From the NCBI RefSeq assembly GCF_016907835.1, contig NZ_JAFBCT010000001.1:2046001-2110000 (forward strand): a stretch of DNA of 64,000 bases, read 5' to 3'. The stretch comes from Agromyces cerinus (lineage in GTDB: Bacteria > Actinomycetota > Actinomycetes > Actinomycetales > Microbacteriaceae). A program made the translations under genes and the position numbers. The notes beneath the pieces are model-generated. The model did not search any database, was not told where the DNA came from, and worked only from the letters and a program-made list of their open reading frames with translations. Every line of letters begins with the position of its first letter. Within the stretch, counting starts at the first letter, position 1. Shown here piece after piece: positions 25,412 through 35,560 of the stretch.

Positions 25412-26851
25412 TCACCAGCTGACCGGCAGCGCCTTGCCCTCCTCGTATCCCGCGGCGGACTGGATGCCGACGAGGGCACGGTCGCGGAACTCCTCGAGCG
25501 TGCGCGCGCCGGCGTACGTGAACGAGCTGCGCACCCCCGAGGTGATCATGTCGAGCAGGTCCTCGATCGAGGGCCGCAGCGGATCGAGCGAGATCGCCGA
25601 CGAGGAGATGCCCTCGGCGAAGAGCTCCTTGCGCGCGAGCTCGTACGGCGAGAGGCGGTCGAACCGCTCGCGCACGGCCTTCGTCGACGCCATGCCCCAG
25701 CTCTCCTTGTAGAGGCGACCGGATGCATCGTGCCGCAGCAGGCCCGGAGCCTCGATCGTGCCCGCGAACCAGGAGCCGATCATGACCGACGCCGCCCCGG
25801 CGGCGAGCGCGAGAGCGACGTCGCGCGGGTAGCGGACCCCGCCGTCGGCCCACACGGCGGCGCCGAGCTCGCGCGCGGCCTCCGCCGTCTCGAGCACCGC
25901 GGAGAACTGCGGCCGTCCGACCGCCGTCATCATGCGGGTCGTGCACATGGCGCCGGGCCCGACGCCCACCTTCAGCACGTCTGCGCCGGCCTCGACGAGG
26001 TCGGCGACCGCGTCGGCGGTCACGATGTTGCCGGCGACGATCGGGATGCCGAGATCGAGGTCGCGCACGATCGACACGGCCCGGAGCATGCCCTCCTGGT
26101 GTCCGTGGGCGGTGTCGATGACGAGCATGTCGACCCCCGCGGCGGCGAGCGCCGTCGCCTTCGCGGCGACGTCGCCGTTGATGCCGACCGCGGCGGCGAC
26201 GCGGAGTCGCCCCTCTGCATCGACGTTCGGTTCGTAGATCGTGCCGCGAAGCGCGCTCCGCCGGCTGAGGGTGCCCACGACGCGCCCGTGCTCGACGACC
26301 GGGGCGAACTCGAGGTCGGCCTCGACCATGAGGTCGAATGCCCGGCGCGGCGTCGACACGTCGTCGGCGTCGAGGGAGGCGAGCCCGCCGTGCACGAGGT
26401 CGCCGAGGCGGGCGTCGGGCAATGCCGTCGCAAGGCGATCGGCGGGGATGCATCCGACGTACTCGCCTCGGGCGTCGTGCAGCACGATGCCGTGTCCCGC
26501 GATCGGCGGCAGCACCTCGAGTGCGTCGGCGGCCGTGGCATCCGGGCTGAAGCCGTGCGGGGTGTCGAAGCGCGGGGACTGCGACTTGACCGAGCGGATC
26601 GCCTCATCGAGATCCTGCAGGTGCAGGTCTTGCGGCAGCACCCCGAGCCCGCCGCGGCGGGCGAGGGTCGCGGCCAGTCGCGGACCGGTGATCGAGTTCA
26701 TGTTCGCCGACACGAGCGGGATGGAGGCACCCGACCCGTCATCGGGTGCGAGGGAGACATCGAGGCGGCTCGTGACGGCGGAACGACTCGGAACGAGGAA
26801 CACGTCCGAGTAGGTGAGGTCGTGGCTGGGTGTCGTCCGGTAGAACTCCAT
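25412..26851 (-). CDS. guaB1: GuaB1-family GMP reductase / IMPDH-related protein
   Basis: 479-residue protein of the IMP-dehydrogenase/GMP-reductase family with two CBS motifs inserted (about residues 95-215). The active-site loop reads GPGAMCTTRMMTAVGRPQ, where the Cys attacks the purine, and WADGGVRYPRDVALALAAGA is the phosphate-binding part. GuaB1 proteins are separate from the essential GuaB2; the Mycobacterium smegmatis one is known to be a GMP reductase, so conversion of GMP to IMP for purine recycling is the best assignment. ATG at 26851 (MEFYRTTPSHDLTYSDV) matches the family N-terminus. Confidence 0.9.
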   Translation of the reverse strand: MEFYRTTPSHDLTYSDVFLVPSRSAVTSRLDVSLAPDDGSGASIPLVSANMNSITGPRLAATLARRGGLGVLPQDLHLQDLDEAIRSVKSQSPRFDTPHGFSPDATAADALEVLPPIAGHGIVLHDARGEYVGCIPADRLATALPDARLGDLVHGGLASLDADDVSTPRRAFDLMVEADLEFAPVVEHGRVVGTLSRRSALRGTIYEPNVDAEGRLRVAAAVGINGDVAAKATALAAAGVDMLVIDTAHGHQEGMLRAVSIVRDLDLGIPIVAGNIVTADAVADLVEAGADVLKVGVGPGAMCTTRMMTAVGRPQFSAVLETAEAARELGAAVWADGGVRYPRDVALALAAGAASVMIGSWFAGTIEAPGLLRHDASGRLYKESWGMASTKAVRERFDRLSPYELARKELFAEGISSSAISLDPLRPSIEDLLDMITSGVRSSFTYAGARTLEEFRDRALVGIQSAAGYEEGKALPVSW

Positions 26852-26993
26852 GCTTGCCACGCTACCGCCGTGCCGTGCTCGCGGCCCCATTCAGGGGATT
26901 AGGCTGGGAGACGGTGATTCGTCATGCCCGCGCGTATGGCGAGACCGCGAAGCAGGTAATTCCAGCATCAATGGAGAGAGTGGGCGAGAGGCT

Positions 26994-29900
26994 GTGTCGA
27001 GCCAATTGACCGGGTCGGGATCCGACGAGACGACGTCGGGCGAATACGGAGCCAACGAATGGCTCGTCGACGAGATGTACGAGAAGTTCCTCGTCGATCC
27101 CCAATCGGTCGACAAGACCTGGTGGCCGGTGCTCGAGCACTACCGCCAGGTGAAGACCGAGGGCGGAGACCCATCGACCACTGCACCGGCGACGGACGCC
27201 GCCGCGCCGGCGCCTGACGCAGCCCCGGCTGCGCCTGCTGCCCCCGCGGAGACCACGGCCGCAGCAGCATCGACCGCCGCAGCACCGACCGCCGGGCCGT
27301 CCACTGCCCCCGTGCCCGTCATCGGGCAGACGCCTGCCGCGCGCACGACGTCGGTCGCCCCCCGCACGCAGCCCGTGCCGGCCGATGTGCCCGTCACGAG
27401 CCCGCAGCCCATCGTGGCCGACGCCCCGAAGGAAGACGAGGTCGTCACCCTCAAGGGCATGCCGAAGGCGCTCGCGGCCAACATGGACGCCTCGCTCACC
27501 GTGCCGACCGCCACGAGCGTCCGCACGATCCCGGCGAAGCTCATGATCGACAACCGCATCGTGATCAACAACCACCTGCGGCGTTCGCGCGGCGGCAAGA
27601 TCTCGTTCACGCACCTCATCGGCTGGGCGCTCATCCAGGCGCTCAAGGAGTTCCCGAGCCAGAACGTCTACTACGCGGAGCCCGACGGCAAGCCGAGCCT
27701 CGTCAAGCCGGCCCACATCGGCCTCGGCATCGCGATCGACATCCCGAAGCCCGACGGCACCCGTGCCCTGCTCGTGCCCGCGATCAAGCGCGCAGAGACC
27801 ATGACGTTCAACGAGTACCTCACGGCCTACGAAGACCTCGTGCAGCGTGCCCGCCAGAACAAGCTGAAGGCCGACGACTTCGCCGGCGCCACGGTCTCGC
27901 TGACCAACCCCGGCGGCATCGGCACCGTGCACTCCGTGCCCCGGCTCATGAAGGGCCAGGGCTGCATCATCGGCGCCGGCGCCCTCGAGTACCCCGCCGA
28001 GTTCCAGGGCGCCTCCGAGAAGACGCTCGCGCACCTCGCGATCGGCAAGACGATCACGCTGACGTCGACGTACGACCACCGCGTCATCCAGGGCGCCGGC
28101 TCGGGCGAGTTCCTGAAGAAGGTGCACGAGCTGCTCCTCGGCCAGCGCGGCTTCTACGAGAACCTCTTCGCCGCCCTCCGTCTCCCCTACGAGCCGATCC
28201 GCTGGGCGCCCGACATCTCGGTCGACATCGCGAGCGCGATCGACAAGACCGCTCGCGTGCAGGAGCTCATCAACGCCTTCCGCGTGCGCGGCCACCTGAT
28301 GGCCGACATCGACCCGCTCGAGTACGTGCAGCGCTCGCACCCCGACCTCGACATCGCGAGCCACGGCCTGACGTTCTGGGACCTCGACCGCGAGTTCGTC
28401 ACCGGCGGCTTCGGCGACACGCGCACCGCGCAGCTCCGTGACATCCTCGGCGTGCTCCGCGACTCGTACTGCCGCACCATCGGCATCGAGTACATGCACA
28501 TCCAAGATCCCGTGCAGCGCAAGTGGATCCAGAACGAGGTCGAGCGCAGCTACGAGAAGCCGACGCACGACGAGCAGATGCGCATCCTCGGCAAGCTCAA
28601 CGAAGCCGAGGCGTTCGAGACCTTCCTGCAGACGAAGTACGTCGGCCAGAAGCGATTCAGCCTCGAAGGCGGCGAGTCCGTCATCCCGCTGCTCGACGAG
28701 ATCCTGCAGGGCGCGGCGAAGGAGGGCCTCGACGAGGTCGCCATCGGCATGGCGCACCGCGGCCGCCTGAACGTGCTCACGAACATCGCCGGCAAGACCT
28801 ACGGCCAGGTGTTCCGCGAGTTCGAGGGCACCCAGCAGTCGAAGGGCTTCTCGGGTTCGGGCGACGTCAAGTACCACCTCGGCACCCAGGGCACCTTCAC
28901 GGCCGATGACGGGCACCAGATCCCCGTCTCGCTCGCGGCGAACCCCTCGCACCTCGAGGCGGTCGACGGCGTGCTCGAGGGCATCGTGCGCGCCAAGCAG
29001 GACCGGAAGCCGATCGGCACGTTCTCGACGCTGCCGATCCTCGTGCACGGCGACGCGGCGATGGCCGGTCAGGGCGTCGTGCTCGAGACCATGCAGATGT
29101 CGCAGCTCCGCGGCTACCGCACCGGCGGCACCATCCACGTCAACATCAACAACCAGGTCGGCTTCACAACGGTGCCGGGCGACGCCCGCTCGTCGATCTA
29201 CTCGACGGATGTCGCGAAGACCATCCAGGCCCCGATCTTCCACGTGAACGGCGACGACCCCGAGGCCGTCGTGCGTGTGGCCGAGCTCGCGTTCCGCTAC
29301 CGCCAGGAGTTCAAGCGCGACGTCGTCATCGACCTCGTCTGCTTCCGTCGTCGCGGCCACAACGAGGGCGACGACCCCTCGATGACCCAGCCCCTCATGT
29401 ACAACCTCATCGAGGCGAAGCGCTCGGTGCGCAAGCTCTACACCGAGGCCCTCGTCGGTCGCGGCGACATCACCGAGGTCGAATACGAAGAGGCGCACCG
29501 CGACTTCCAAGACCGTCTCGAGCGCGCATTCGCCGAGACGCACGCGGCGCAGACCGGTGCGATCCCGATCATCGGGGCGACCGAGACGGCCCGAGTCGAG
29601 GAACCCGTCGCGGGCGAACTCGAGACCACCGGCGTCTCGACCGACGTCGTGCACGCGATCGGCGACGCGTTCAACAACAAGCCGTCGGGCTTCACGGTGC
29701 ACCCGAAGATCCAGCAGCTCCTGACGAAGCGCCTCGACATGAGCCGCAACGGCAAGGTCGACTGGGGCTTCGGCGAGCTGCTGGCCCTCGGCTCGCTCCT
29801 CCTCGAAGGCACCCCGGTGCGCTTCGCCGGTCAAGACGCGCGCCGCGGCACGTTCGTGCAGCGCCACGCCGTGCTGCACGACCGGGTGAACGGCCAGGAG

Positions 29901-30776
29901 TGGCTGCCGCTGCAGAACCTCTCCGAGAACCAGGCCCGCTTCTGGATCTACGACTCGCTGCTGTCCGAGTACGCCGCGATGGGCTTCGAGTACGGGTACT
30001 CCGTCGAGCGCGCCGACGCCCTCGTCATGTGGGAGGCGCAGTTCGGCGACTTCGCGAACGGCGCGCAGACCATCATCGACGAGTTCATCTCCTCGGCCGA
30101 GCAGAAGTGGGGCCAGCGCTCGAGCGTCGTGCTCCTGCTCCCGCACGGCTACGAGGGCCAGGGCCCCGACCACTCGAGCGCCCGCATCGAGCGGTACCTG
30201 CAGCTCTGCGCCGAGAACAACATGACCGTCGCCCGCCCGTCGACGCCCGCGTCGTACTTCCACCTGCTGCGCCGGCAGGCCTACGCCCGCCCGCGCCGTC
30301 CGCTGGTGGTCTTCACCCCGAAGGCCATGCTGCGCCTCCGCGGCGCGACGAGCGAGGTCGCCGACTTCACGAGCGGCCGTTTCGAACCGGTCATCGACGA
30401 CGCCCGCATCGCCGACAAGGCCGCCGTCAAGCGCGTCGTGTTCGTCTCGGGCAAGATCTACTACGACCTGATCACCGAGCTCGAGAAGCAGCAGAACACC
30501 GAGGTCGCGGTCGTGCGCCTCGAGCAGCTCTACCCGCTGCCCGCCGGCGAGCTCAAGGCCGTCGCCGACTCGTACCCGAACGCCGAGCTGATGTGGGCGC
30601 AGGACGAGCCCGAGAACCAGGGCGCCTGGCCGTACTTCATCATCGAGACGAACAAGCTCGGCGACCGCGCGGTGCGCGTCGTCGCGCGAACGGCAGCGGC
30701 GTCGCCCGCCACCGGTTCCGCGAAGCGGCATGCCACCGAGCAGGCCGAGCTGGTGCGCACCGCGACCACGCTCTAG
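26994..30776 (+). CDS. kgd: Multifunctional 2-oxoglutarate decarboxylase/dehydrogenase E1 with E2-like domain
   Basis: Central TCA-cycle enzyme of 1260 residues, equivalent to mycobacterial Kgd/SucA. Residues 18-50 (NEWLVDEMYEKFLVDPQSVD) are the usual N-terminal helix. An Ala/Pro/Thr-rich linker spans about 55-140, followed by a succinyltransferase-like domain (about 145-375) with its catalytic DHR in STYDHRVIQGAG, and then the E1 part with ThDP sites such as HGDAAMAGQGVV and NINNQVGFTT. No lipoyl domain is fused, as in other actinobacteria. Start is GTG at 26994, preceded by GAGAGG; upstream sequence in frame lacks family similarity. A strong hairpin follows the stop. Confidence 0.95.
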   Translation: MSSQLTGSGSDETTSGEYGANEWLVDEMYEKFLVDPQSVDKTWWPVLEHYRQVKTEGGDPSTTAPATDAAAPAPDAAPAAPAAPAETTAAAASTAAAPTAGPSTAPVPVIGQTPAARTTSVAPRTQPVPADVPVTSPQPIVADAPKEDEVVTLKGMPKALAANMDASLTVPTATSVRTIPAKLMIDNRIVINNHLRRSRGGKISFTHLIGWALIQALKEFPSQNVYYAEPDGKPSLVKPAHIGLGIAIDIPKPDGTRALLVPAIKRAETMTFNEYLTAYEDLVQRARQNKLKADDFAGATVSLTNPGGIGTVHSVPRLMKGQGCIIGAGALEYPAEFQGASEKTLAHLAIGKTITLTSTYDHRVIQGAGSGEFLKKVHELLLGQRGFYENLFAALRLPYEPIRWAPDISVDIASAIDKTARVQELINAFRVRGHLMADIDPLEYVQRSHPDLDIASHGLTFWDLDREFVTGGFGDTRTAQLRDILGVLRDSYCRTIGIEYMHIQDPVQRKWIQNEVERSYEKPTHDEQMRILGKLNEAEAFETFLQTKYVGQKRFSLEGGESVIPLLDEILQGAAKEGLDEVAIGMAHRGRLNVLTNIAGKTYGQVFREFEGTQQSKGFSGSGDVKYHLGTQGTFTADDGHQIPVSLAANPSHLEAVDGVLEGIVRAKQDRKPIGTFSTLPILVHGDAAMAGQGVVLETMQMSQLRGYRTGGTIHVNINNQVGFTTVPGDARSSIYSTDVAKTIQAPIFHVNGDDPEAVVRVAELAFRYRQEFKRDVVIDLVCFRRRGHNEGDDPSMTQPLMYNLIEAKRSVRKLYTEALVGRGDITEVEYEEAHRDFQDRLERAFAETHAAQTGAIPIIGATETARVEEPVAGELETTGVSTDVVHAIGDAFNNKPSGFTVHPKIQQLLTKRLDMSRNGKVDWGFGELLALGSLLLEGTPVRFAGQDARRGTFVQRHAVLHDRVNGQEWLPLQNLSENQARFWIYDSLLSEYAAMGFEYGYSVERADALVMWEAQFGDFANGAQTIIDEFISSAEQKWGQRSSVVLLLPHGYEGQGPDHSSARIERYLQLCAENNMTVARPSTPASYFHLLRRQAYARPRRPLVVFTPKAMLRLRGATSEVADFTSGRFEPVIDDARIADKAAVKRVVFVSGKIYYDLITELEKQQNTEVAVVRLEQLYPLPAGELKAVADSYPNAELMWAQDEPENQGAWPYFIIETNKLGDRAVRVVARTAAASPATGSAKRHATEQAELVRTATTL

Positions 30777-30794
30777 CGCGGCAGCACGAAACGA

Positions 30795-30834
30795 ACGAAG
30801 CGAGCGGATGCCCCGGGGCATCCGCTCGCTTCGT
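30795..30834. terminator. Convergent GGATGCC-type hairpin between kgd and the MMPL gene
   Basis: Two perfectly complementary 20-base arms (30795-30814, 30815-30834) meet without a spacer; the core is GCGGATGCCCC. It lies between the convergent kgd and MMPL stops and can serve both directions. Confidence 0.75.
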
Positions 30835-30847
30835 CGTCTCCGCCTGC

Positions 30848-33079
30848 TCAGGCCTTGCCGCGCCCGAGCCGGCTCGGCCACCAGATGGCGCGCCCGATGT
30901 CGTACGCGAGCGCGGGCACCAGGAGCGTGCGCACGAGGAACGTGTCGAGCAGCACGCCGAAGGCGACGATGAACGAGATCTGCGCGAGGAACAGGATCGG
31001 CAGCACGCCGAGCGCCGCGAACGTAGCTGCGAGCACCAGCCCTGCGGAGGTGATCACGCCGCCCGTGAGCCGCACACCCCGGATGATGCCGGAGCGCGTG
31101 CCGAACCGCAGCGATTCCTCGCGCACCCGGGTCATCAGGAAGATGTTGTAGTCGACACCGAGGGCGACGAGGAACACGAATCCGAAGAGCGGCACCGACG
31201 GGTCCGCCCCGGGGAAGTGGAACACGTGCTCGAACACGAGGGCCGAGACCCCGAGCGCCGCCGCGAACGAGAGCACCACGCTGCCGATCAGGATGAGCGG
31301 CGCCACGATGGACCGCAGCAGGAGCATCAGGATCACGAGGATCGCGGCGAGCACGAGCGGGATCACGAGGGTGCGGTCGGCGATCGCCGCCGCGTTCGTG
31401 TCGAGTGCGACCGCGGTCTGCCCGCCGACGAGCACGTCGGTGCCGACCTCGTCGAGGTCGGAGCGGAGTTGCTCGACGGTCGCCTCGGCCTCGAGCGAGT
31501 CCGACGGGTCGGTGAGGGTCACCTGCAACTGCACCTCGCCGTCGACGACGGTCGGCGCAGGCGCGGGCGTTCCGGGCGGGCCGAAGGCCTCGATGCCGTC
31601 GCTCGTGACCGGCGCGCTACCGGCCGGCGAGTCGGCGCTCACCACGGCGACGGAGTCCACGCCCGCCGTGTCGAGCGCGACATCCGCCATCTGCTGCAGC
31701 TCGTCCTCCGGGCCGATGACGATCGCCGGCGTGCCCGATCCTGCTGGGAAGTGCTCGCCGAGCATCGCCTGGCCGTCGCGCGCCTGCGACTCGCCCAGTA
31801 CGAACTCGCTCGAGGCGACGCCGTCGGCGTCGAGCTGCGCGAGTCCGAGCGACATGGCGCCGAGCGCCAGCACCGACACGATCCAGACGGTGCGCGGACG
31901 CTTCGAGACGAGTCGGCCGACGCCCGCCCAGATACCGCGATCGGGCAGGTCCGCCTCGTCGGGTGCCGACGCGTCGATGACGCCTGCGGCATGGCGGGCG
32001 TGCACCTCGGTCGCGTCGCCGACGTGGGCGACCTTCCTCGGCCAGAAGGCCGCGCGACCCGCCCAGAGGAGCAGCGCGGGCAGGAGCGTCAGCGCAGCGA
32101 GCACGGCGAAGACGATGCCGATCGCCGCGACCGGCCCGAGCACCTTGTTCGAGGTCAACTCGCTCACGAGCAGGATCAGGAGCCCGACGATGACGGTGCC
32201 ACCCGAGGCCACGATCGGCTCCCACGAGCCCTTCAGTGCCGCCCAGGTGGCGTCCCACTTGCGCTCGTGCTGTGCGAGTGCCTCGCGATAGCGCGAGATG
32301 TAGAGCAGCGCGTAGTCGGTGGCGGCACCGATCACGAGGATGAACAGGATGCCCTGGGTCTGCCCCGAGAGCAGGAGGATGTCGGCGCGTGCGAGTGCCA
32401 CGACCGTGAAGACCGAGGCGCACAGCGCCGTCAGGCTCGTGAAGAGCACGATGAACGGGAGCAGGGGCGAGCGGTACACCACGATGAGGATGAGGAAGAC
32501 CGCGGCGAGGGCGACGGCGAGCAGGAGGCCGTCGATTCCGCTGAACGCGGCGGAGAGGTCGGCGGTGAAGCCCGCGGGACCGGTGACGGCCGACGTCGTG
32601 CCGTCGACGGGGTTCTCCGTCAGCACGGCGCGCACCTCCGCGACGATCTCGGCCGGCTTCTCGCCGCCCTCCACCTTCTCGATCGGCAGGATCATCTGCA
32701 CGGCGACGCCGTCGTCCGACGGCAGCACGGGGGACGCGCCCTCGGCGTTCACGCCGTCGACCGCGAGCAGTTCGTCCCTGAGGTCGTCGATCGCCGCGAG
32801 CTGGTCGTCGTCGAGCTCCTCGTCGCCGGAGATCACGACGATCGCCGGGATGTCGTCGGAGTCTCGGAACCCCTCCTGCAGCTCGGTCACCTCGGTGGCC
32901 TCGGCCGACGCGGGAAGGAACTGGGCCTGGTCGTTCGTCGAGACGTCGCTCAGCGAACCGAACGCGGCACCTCCGGCACCGAACAGTGCGAACCAGATCA
33001 GGATGAGGGCGGCGGGAATGGTGACGCGCAGCCACGTGGGCACGCGCTGCTTCGGCGTTCGGTCGGAGTTGTCGATCAC
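30848..33079 (-). CDS. MMPL-family RND transporter
   Basis: 743-residue membrane protein with the two-fold RND/MMPL layout: one helix, an outer loop, five helices, then a repeat of the pattern. Landmarks are WFALFGAGGAAFG in TM1, ILVIGAATDYALLYISRYREAL with the conserved Asp-Tyr pair in the first half and LVALGVDYNIFLMTRVREES in the second. Related mycobacterial proteins export lipids or siderophores; the substrate is unknown here. The proposed GTG start at 33079 has a weak ribosome site, so the N-terminus is tentative. Confidence 0.9.
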   Translation of the reverse strand: MIDNSDRTPKQRVPTWLRVTIPAALILIWFALFGAGGAAFGSLSDVSTNDQAQFLPASAEATEVTELQEGFRDSDDIPAIVVISGDEELDDDQLAAIDDLRDELLAVDGVNAEGASPVLPSDDGVAVQMILPIEKVEGGEKPAEIVAEVRAVLTENPVDGTTSAVTGPAGFTADLSAAFSGIDGLLLAVALAAVFLILIVVYRSPLLPFIVLFTSLTALCASVFTVVALARADILLLSGQTQGILFILVIGAATDYALLYISRYREALAQHERKWDATWAALKGSWEPIVASGGTVIVGLLILLVSELTSNKVLGPVAAIGIVFAVLAALTLLPALLLWAGRAAFWPRKVAHVGDATEVHARHAAGVIDASAPDEADLPDRGIWAGVGRLVSKRPRTVWIVSVLALGAMSLGLAQLDADGVASSEFVLGESQARDGQAMLGEHFPAGSGTPAIVIGPEDELQQMADVALDTAGVDSVAVVSADSPAGSAPVTSDGIEAFGPPGTPAPAPTVVDGEVQLQVTLTDPSDSLEAEATVEQLRSDLDEVGTDVLVGGQTAVALDTNAAAIADRTLVIPLVLAAILVILMLLLRSIVAPLILIGSVVLSFAAALGVSALVFEHVFHFPGADPSVPLFGFVFLVALGVDYNIFLMTRVREESLRFGTRSGIIRGVRLTGGVITSAGLVLAATFAALGVLPILFLAQISFIVAFGVLLDTFLVRTLLVPALAYDIGRAIWWPSRLGRGKA

Positions 33080-33151
33080 ATCCTCGACGCTATGGCTCGA
33101 ACGTCATCGCCCGCATCGAACGAACGATTGAGAGTGCGCCGCACGAACCCG

Positions 33152-33403
33152 TCAGGCGACGGTGTGCGTCGACTGGTACAGCCGGATCTGCGTGAGCACC
33201 TGCACCCGCAGCTGCTCGGGTGCGCTCTCGCGGCATGCACGCTGCACGACCTCGGTGATCGCAACGCCGACGCGCAGCTCCGCCTGGCAGTCGGCGCAGT
33301 TCGCGACGTGCTCGCGGATGTCGGATGCATCCGCCGCCCGCAGCTCGTTGTGCAGGTACTCCTCGAGTTCGGCCCTGGCCTTGTCGCAGCCGCAGTCGGT
33401 CAT
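33152..33403 (-). CDS. rsrA: Zinc-binding redox-sensing anti-sigma factor (RsrA/RshA-like)
   Basis: 83-residue zinc anti-sigma factor. The ZAS motif is complete: an N-terminal Cys pair (DCGCDKA), then HVANCADC (His-x3-Cys-x2-Cys). In RsrA and RshA, disulfide stress oxidises these cysteines, releases zinc and frees the sigma factor. The ATG at 33403 overlaps the stop of the upstream sigma gene (ATGA), so the pair is made together. Confidence 0.92.
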   Translation of the reverse strand: MTDCGCDKARAELEEYLHNELRAADASDIREHVANCADCQAELRVGVAITEVVQRACRESAPEQLRVQVLTQIRLYQSTHTVA

Positions 33404-34077
33404 TTCTTGCTCCTGGTGGGTTTGGCCGCCTTCTCGCCCGCTGCGAATCCCTGTTCGCGGGCGTAGTCGGCGAGGGACTCGCGGAGCAGGCGCCTGCCAC
33501 GGTGCAGACGGCTCATCACGGTCCCGATGGGGGTGTTCATCATGTCGGCGATCTCCTGGTAGGAGAAGCCCTCGACGTCGGCGAAGTACACCGCGAGCCG
33601 GAAGTCCTCGGGCAGCGCCTGCAGTGCGTCTTTCACGGCGCTGTCGGGCAGGTGGTCGATGGCCTCGGCCTCGGCCGAGCGGCTCGCCCGCGCCGTGGTC
33701 GACTCGGCACCGCCGAGCTGCCAGTCCTCGAGATCGTCGATCGTGCCCTGATAGGGCTCGCGCTGCTTCTTGCGGTAGCTGTTGATGAAGGTGTTCGTGA
33801 GGATGCGGTACAGCCACGCCTTCAGGTTGGTGCCCTGGGTGAACTGCCCGAACGCGGCGAACGCCTTGACGAACGTCTCCTGCACGAGGTCCTGCGCATC
33901 GGCCGGGTTCTTCGTCATGCGCAGGGCGGCGGCGTAGAGCTGGTCGATGAACGGCAGCGCCTGTTCTTCGAAGAGCTCGCTCAGCGGCCGTGCCGCCTCC
34001 TCGACTTCGGGGGTCTCGCCCCCGGAGTCGGCGGCCACGGGGTCGTTCGGCGTCGCGTCGATCTGATCGGCAGTCAT
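33400..34077 (-). CDS. sigR: ECF sigma factor, SigR/SigH type
   Basis: Sigma factor controlling the thiol-oxidative stress response, held by the adjacent RsrA-like protein. From the ATG at 34077 it has 225 residues, close to mycobacterial SigH. Region 2 spans [20 protein letters not shown] to [20 protein letters not shown], and region 4 is [21 protein letters not shown] then [16 protein letters not shown]. Upstream in-frame starts exist at 34140 (ATG) and 34149 (GTG) and would add 21-24 residues; AAGGAG lies before them. A GGAAAC...GTTG pair with 15-base spacing near 34147-34171 weakly resembles a SigR promoter. Divergent from aroA. Confidence 0.88.
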   Translation of the reverse strand: MTADQIDATPNDPVAADSGGETPEVEEAARPLSELFEEQALPFIDQLYAAALRMTKNPADAQDLVQETFVKAFAAFGQFTQGTNLKAWLYRILTNTFINSYRKKQREPYQGTIDDLEDWQLGGAESTTARASRSAEAEAIDHLPDSAVKDALQALPEDFRLAVYFADVEGFSYQEIADMMNTPIGTVMSRLHRGRRLLRESLADYAREQGFAAGEKAAKPTRSKK

Positions 34078-34189
34078 CACCCGCAATCCTAGATCGTCGA
34101 CCCCGACCACTGCGGGGCGTTCGAGCACTCCTGTCGACATGCGCAACACCGACTCCTTCCGCGTTTCCGGACGCTACTGTTGATAACCG

Positions 34190-35560
34190 ATGCTGATTTC
34201 GAAGTATTCCGAGCCTGAGTTCGATCCGTACGGCGACGCCAGAGAGACCGAGACGGATGAAGGCTGGCGCGCTCCGGTCGCCGTGGCCCCGCTCTCCGCG
34301 ATCATGGGTCTGCCCGGTTCGAAATCGCTCACGAATCGCGAGCTCGTGCTGGCGGCACTCGCCGACGGGCCGTCGACCTTGCGCGCGCCGCTGTGGTCGC
34401 GCGACAGCGAACTCATGATCGAGGGTCTGCGCTCGCTCGGCACCGGGTTCGAGCGAGTGCCGGGGCACGGCGGATTCGGCGACGACCTCCGCGTCACCCC
34501 CGCCGAGGAACTGCTCGGCTCGACCACGATCGACTGCGGGCTCGCCGGTACGGTCATGCGGTTCCTGCCGCCCGTCGCCGCACTCGCACTCGGCCCCACG
34601 ATGTTCGACGGCGACGAGCACGCCCGACGTCGCCCGATGTCCGGCGTGATCGACGGGCTGCACGCCCTCGGCGTCGACCTCGACGACGACCGGCGCGGCA
34701 CGCTGCCGTTCACGGTGCACGGCACCGGGGCGATCGGCGGCGGCGCACTCGAGATCGACGCATCGGCGTCGAGCCAGTTCGTGTCGGCACTGCTGCTGTC
34801 GGCCCCGCGATTCGAGCACGGACTCGACCTGCGCCACTCGGGCGAGCGGCTGCCGAGCCTGCCCCACATCGAGATGACCGTCGAGACCCTCCGCACCCGC
34901 GGCGTGGAGGTGACGAGCCCCGAGCCCGGTCGCTGGGTCGTCGCACCCGGCGCCATCCGCGCGATCGACGTCGACATCGAGCCCGACCTCTCGAACGCCG
35001 CGCCGTTCCTCGTCGCTGCACTCGTCGCCGGCGGCTCCGTCACCATCACGGGCTGGCCCGCCGAGACCACGCAGGTGGGGGCGCAGCTCGCACAGATCCT
35101 GCCGAAGTTCGGCGCTCGCGTCGTGGTCGAGGGCGACCGGCTCACGGTGCACGCGCCCGAGCCGGGCGAGGGCAGCCGCCGAGGCATCCGCGGTGTCGAC
35201 CTCGACCTCTCCGAGGCTGGGGAACTCGCGCCCAACCTCGTCGCGCTCGCGGCCCTCGCCGACGAACCGTCGACGATCACCGGCATCGGCCACATCCGTC
35301 ACCACGAGACCGACCGTCTCGCCGCCCTCACCGCCGAGATCAACGGTCTCGGAGGCCGGGTCACCGAGCTCGACGACGGCCTGCGCATCGACCCCGCCCC
35401 GCTCCACGGCGGACCGTGGCGCGCCTACGCCGATCACCGCATGGCCACGAGCGGGGCGATCATCGGCCTCGCCGTGCCCGGCGTCGTCGTCGACGACATC
35501 GCGTCGACCGGCAAGACCCTCCCGCAGTTCACCGCGCTCTGGGAGCAGATGCTGGCATGA
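34190..35560 (+). CDS. aroA: 3-Phosphoshikimate 1-carboxyvinyltransferase (EPSP synthase)
   Basis: Joins shikimate-3-phosphate and PEP in chorismate synthesis. The 456-residue two-domain protein shows LPGSKSLTNRELVLAALADG near residue 42, CGLAGTVMRFLPPVAA, ASASSQFVSALLLSAP, and the C-terminal RHHETDRLAAL and YADHRMATSGAIIGL. ATG at 34190 follows TACTGTTGATAACCG with no ribosome site, so the mRNA may be leaderless. It overlaps rsgA by four bases (ATGA) and is divergent from sigR, an order common in actinobacteria. Confidence 0.96.
   Translation: MLISKYSEPEFDPYGDARETETDEGWRAPVAVAPLSAIMGLPGSKSLTNRELVLAALADGPSTLRAPLWSRDSELMIEGLRSLGTGFERVPGHGGFGDDLRVTPAEELLGSTTIDCGLAGTVMRFLPPVAALALGPTMFDGDEHARRRPMSGVIDGLHALGVDLDDDRRGTLPFTVHGTGAIGGGALEIDASASSQFVSALLLSAPRFEHGLDLRHSGERLPSLPHIEMTVETLRTRGVEVTSPEPGRWVVAPGAIRAIDVDIEPDLSNAAPFLVAALVAGGSVTITGWPAETTQVGAQLAQILPKFGARVVVEGDRLTVHAPEPGEGSRRGIRGVDLDLSEAGELAPNLVALAALADEPSTITGIGHIRHHETDRLAALTAEINGLGGRVTELDDGLRIDPAPLHGGPWRAYADHRMATSGAIIGLAVPGVVVDDIASTGKTLPQFTALWEQMLA

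Noticed and set aside
26922-30881. A 1319-residue frame antisense to kgd
   Set aside because: Shadow of kgd; residues are acidic/basic repeats without motifs.
29900-33466. A 1188-residue plus-strand frame across kgd end and the MMPL gene
   Set aside because: Shadow frame of high-GC codons with no motifs.
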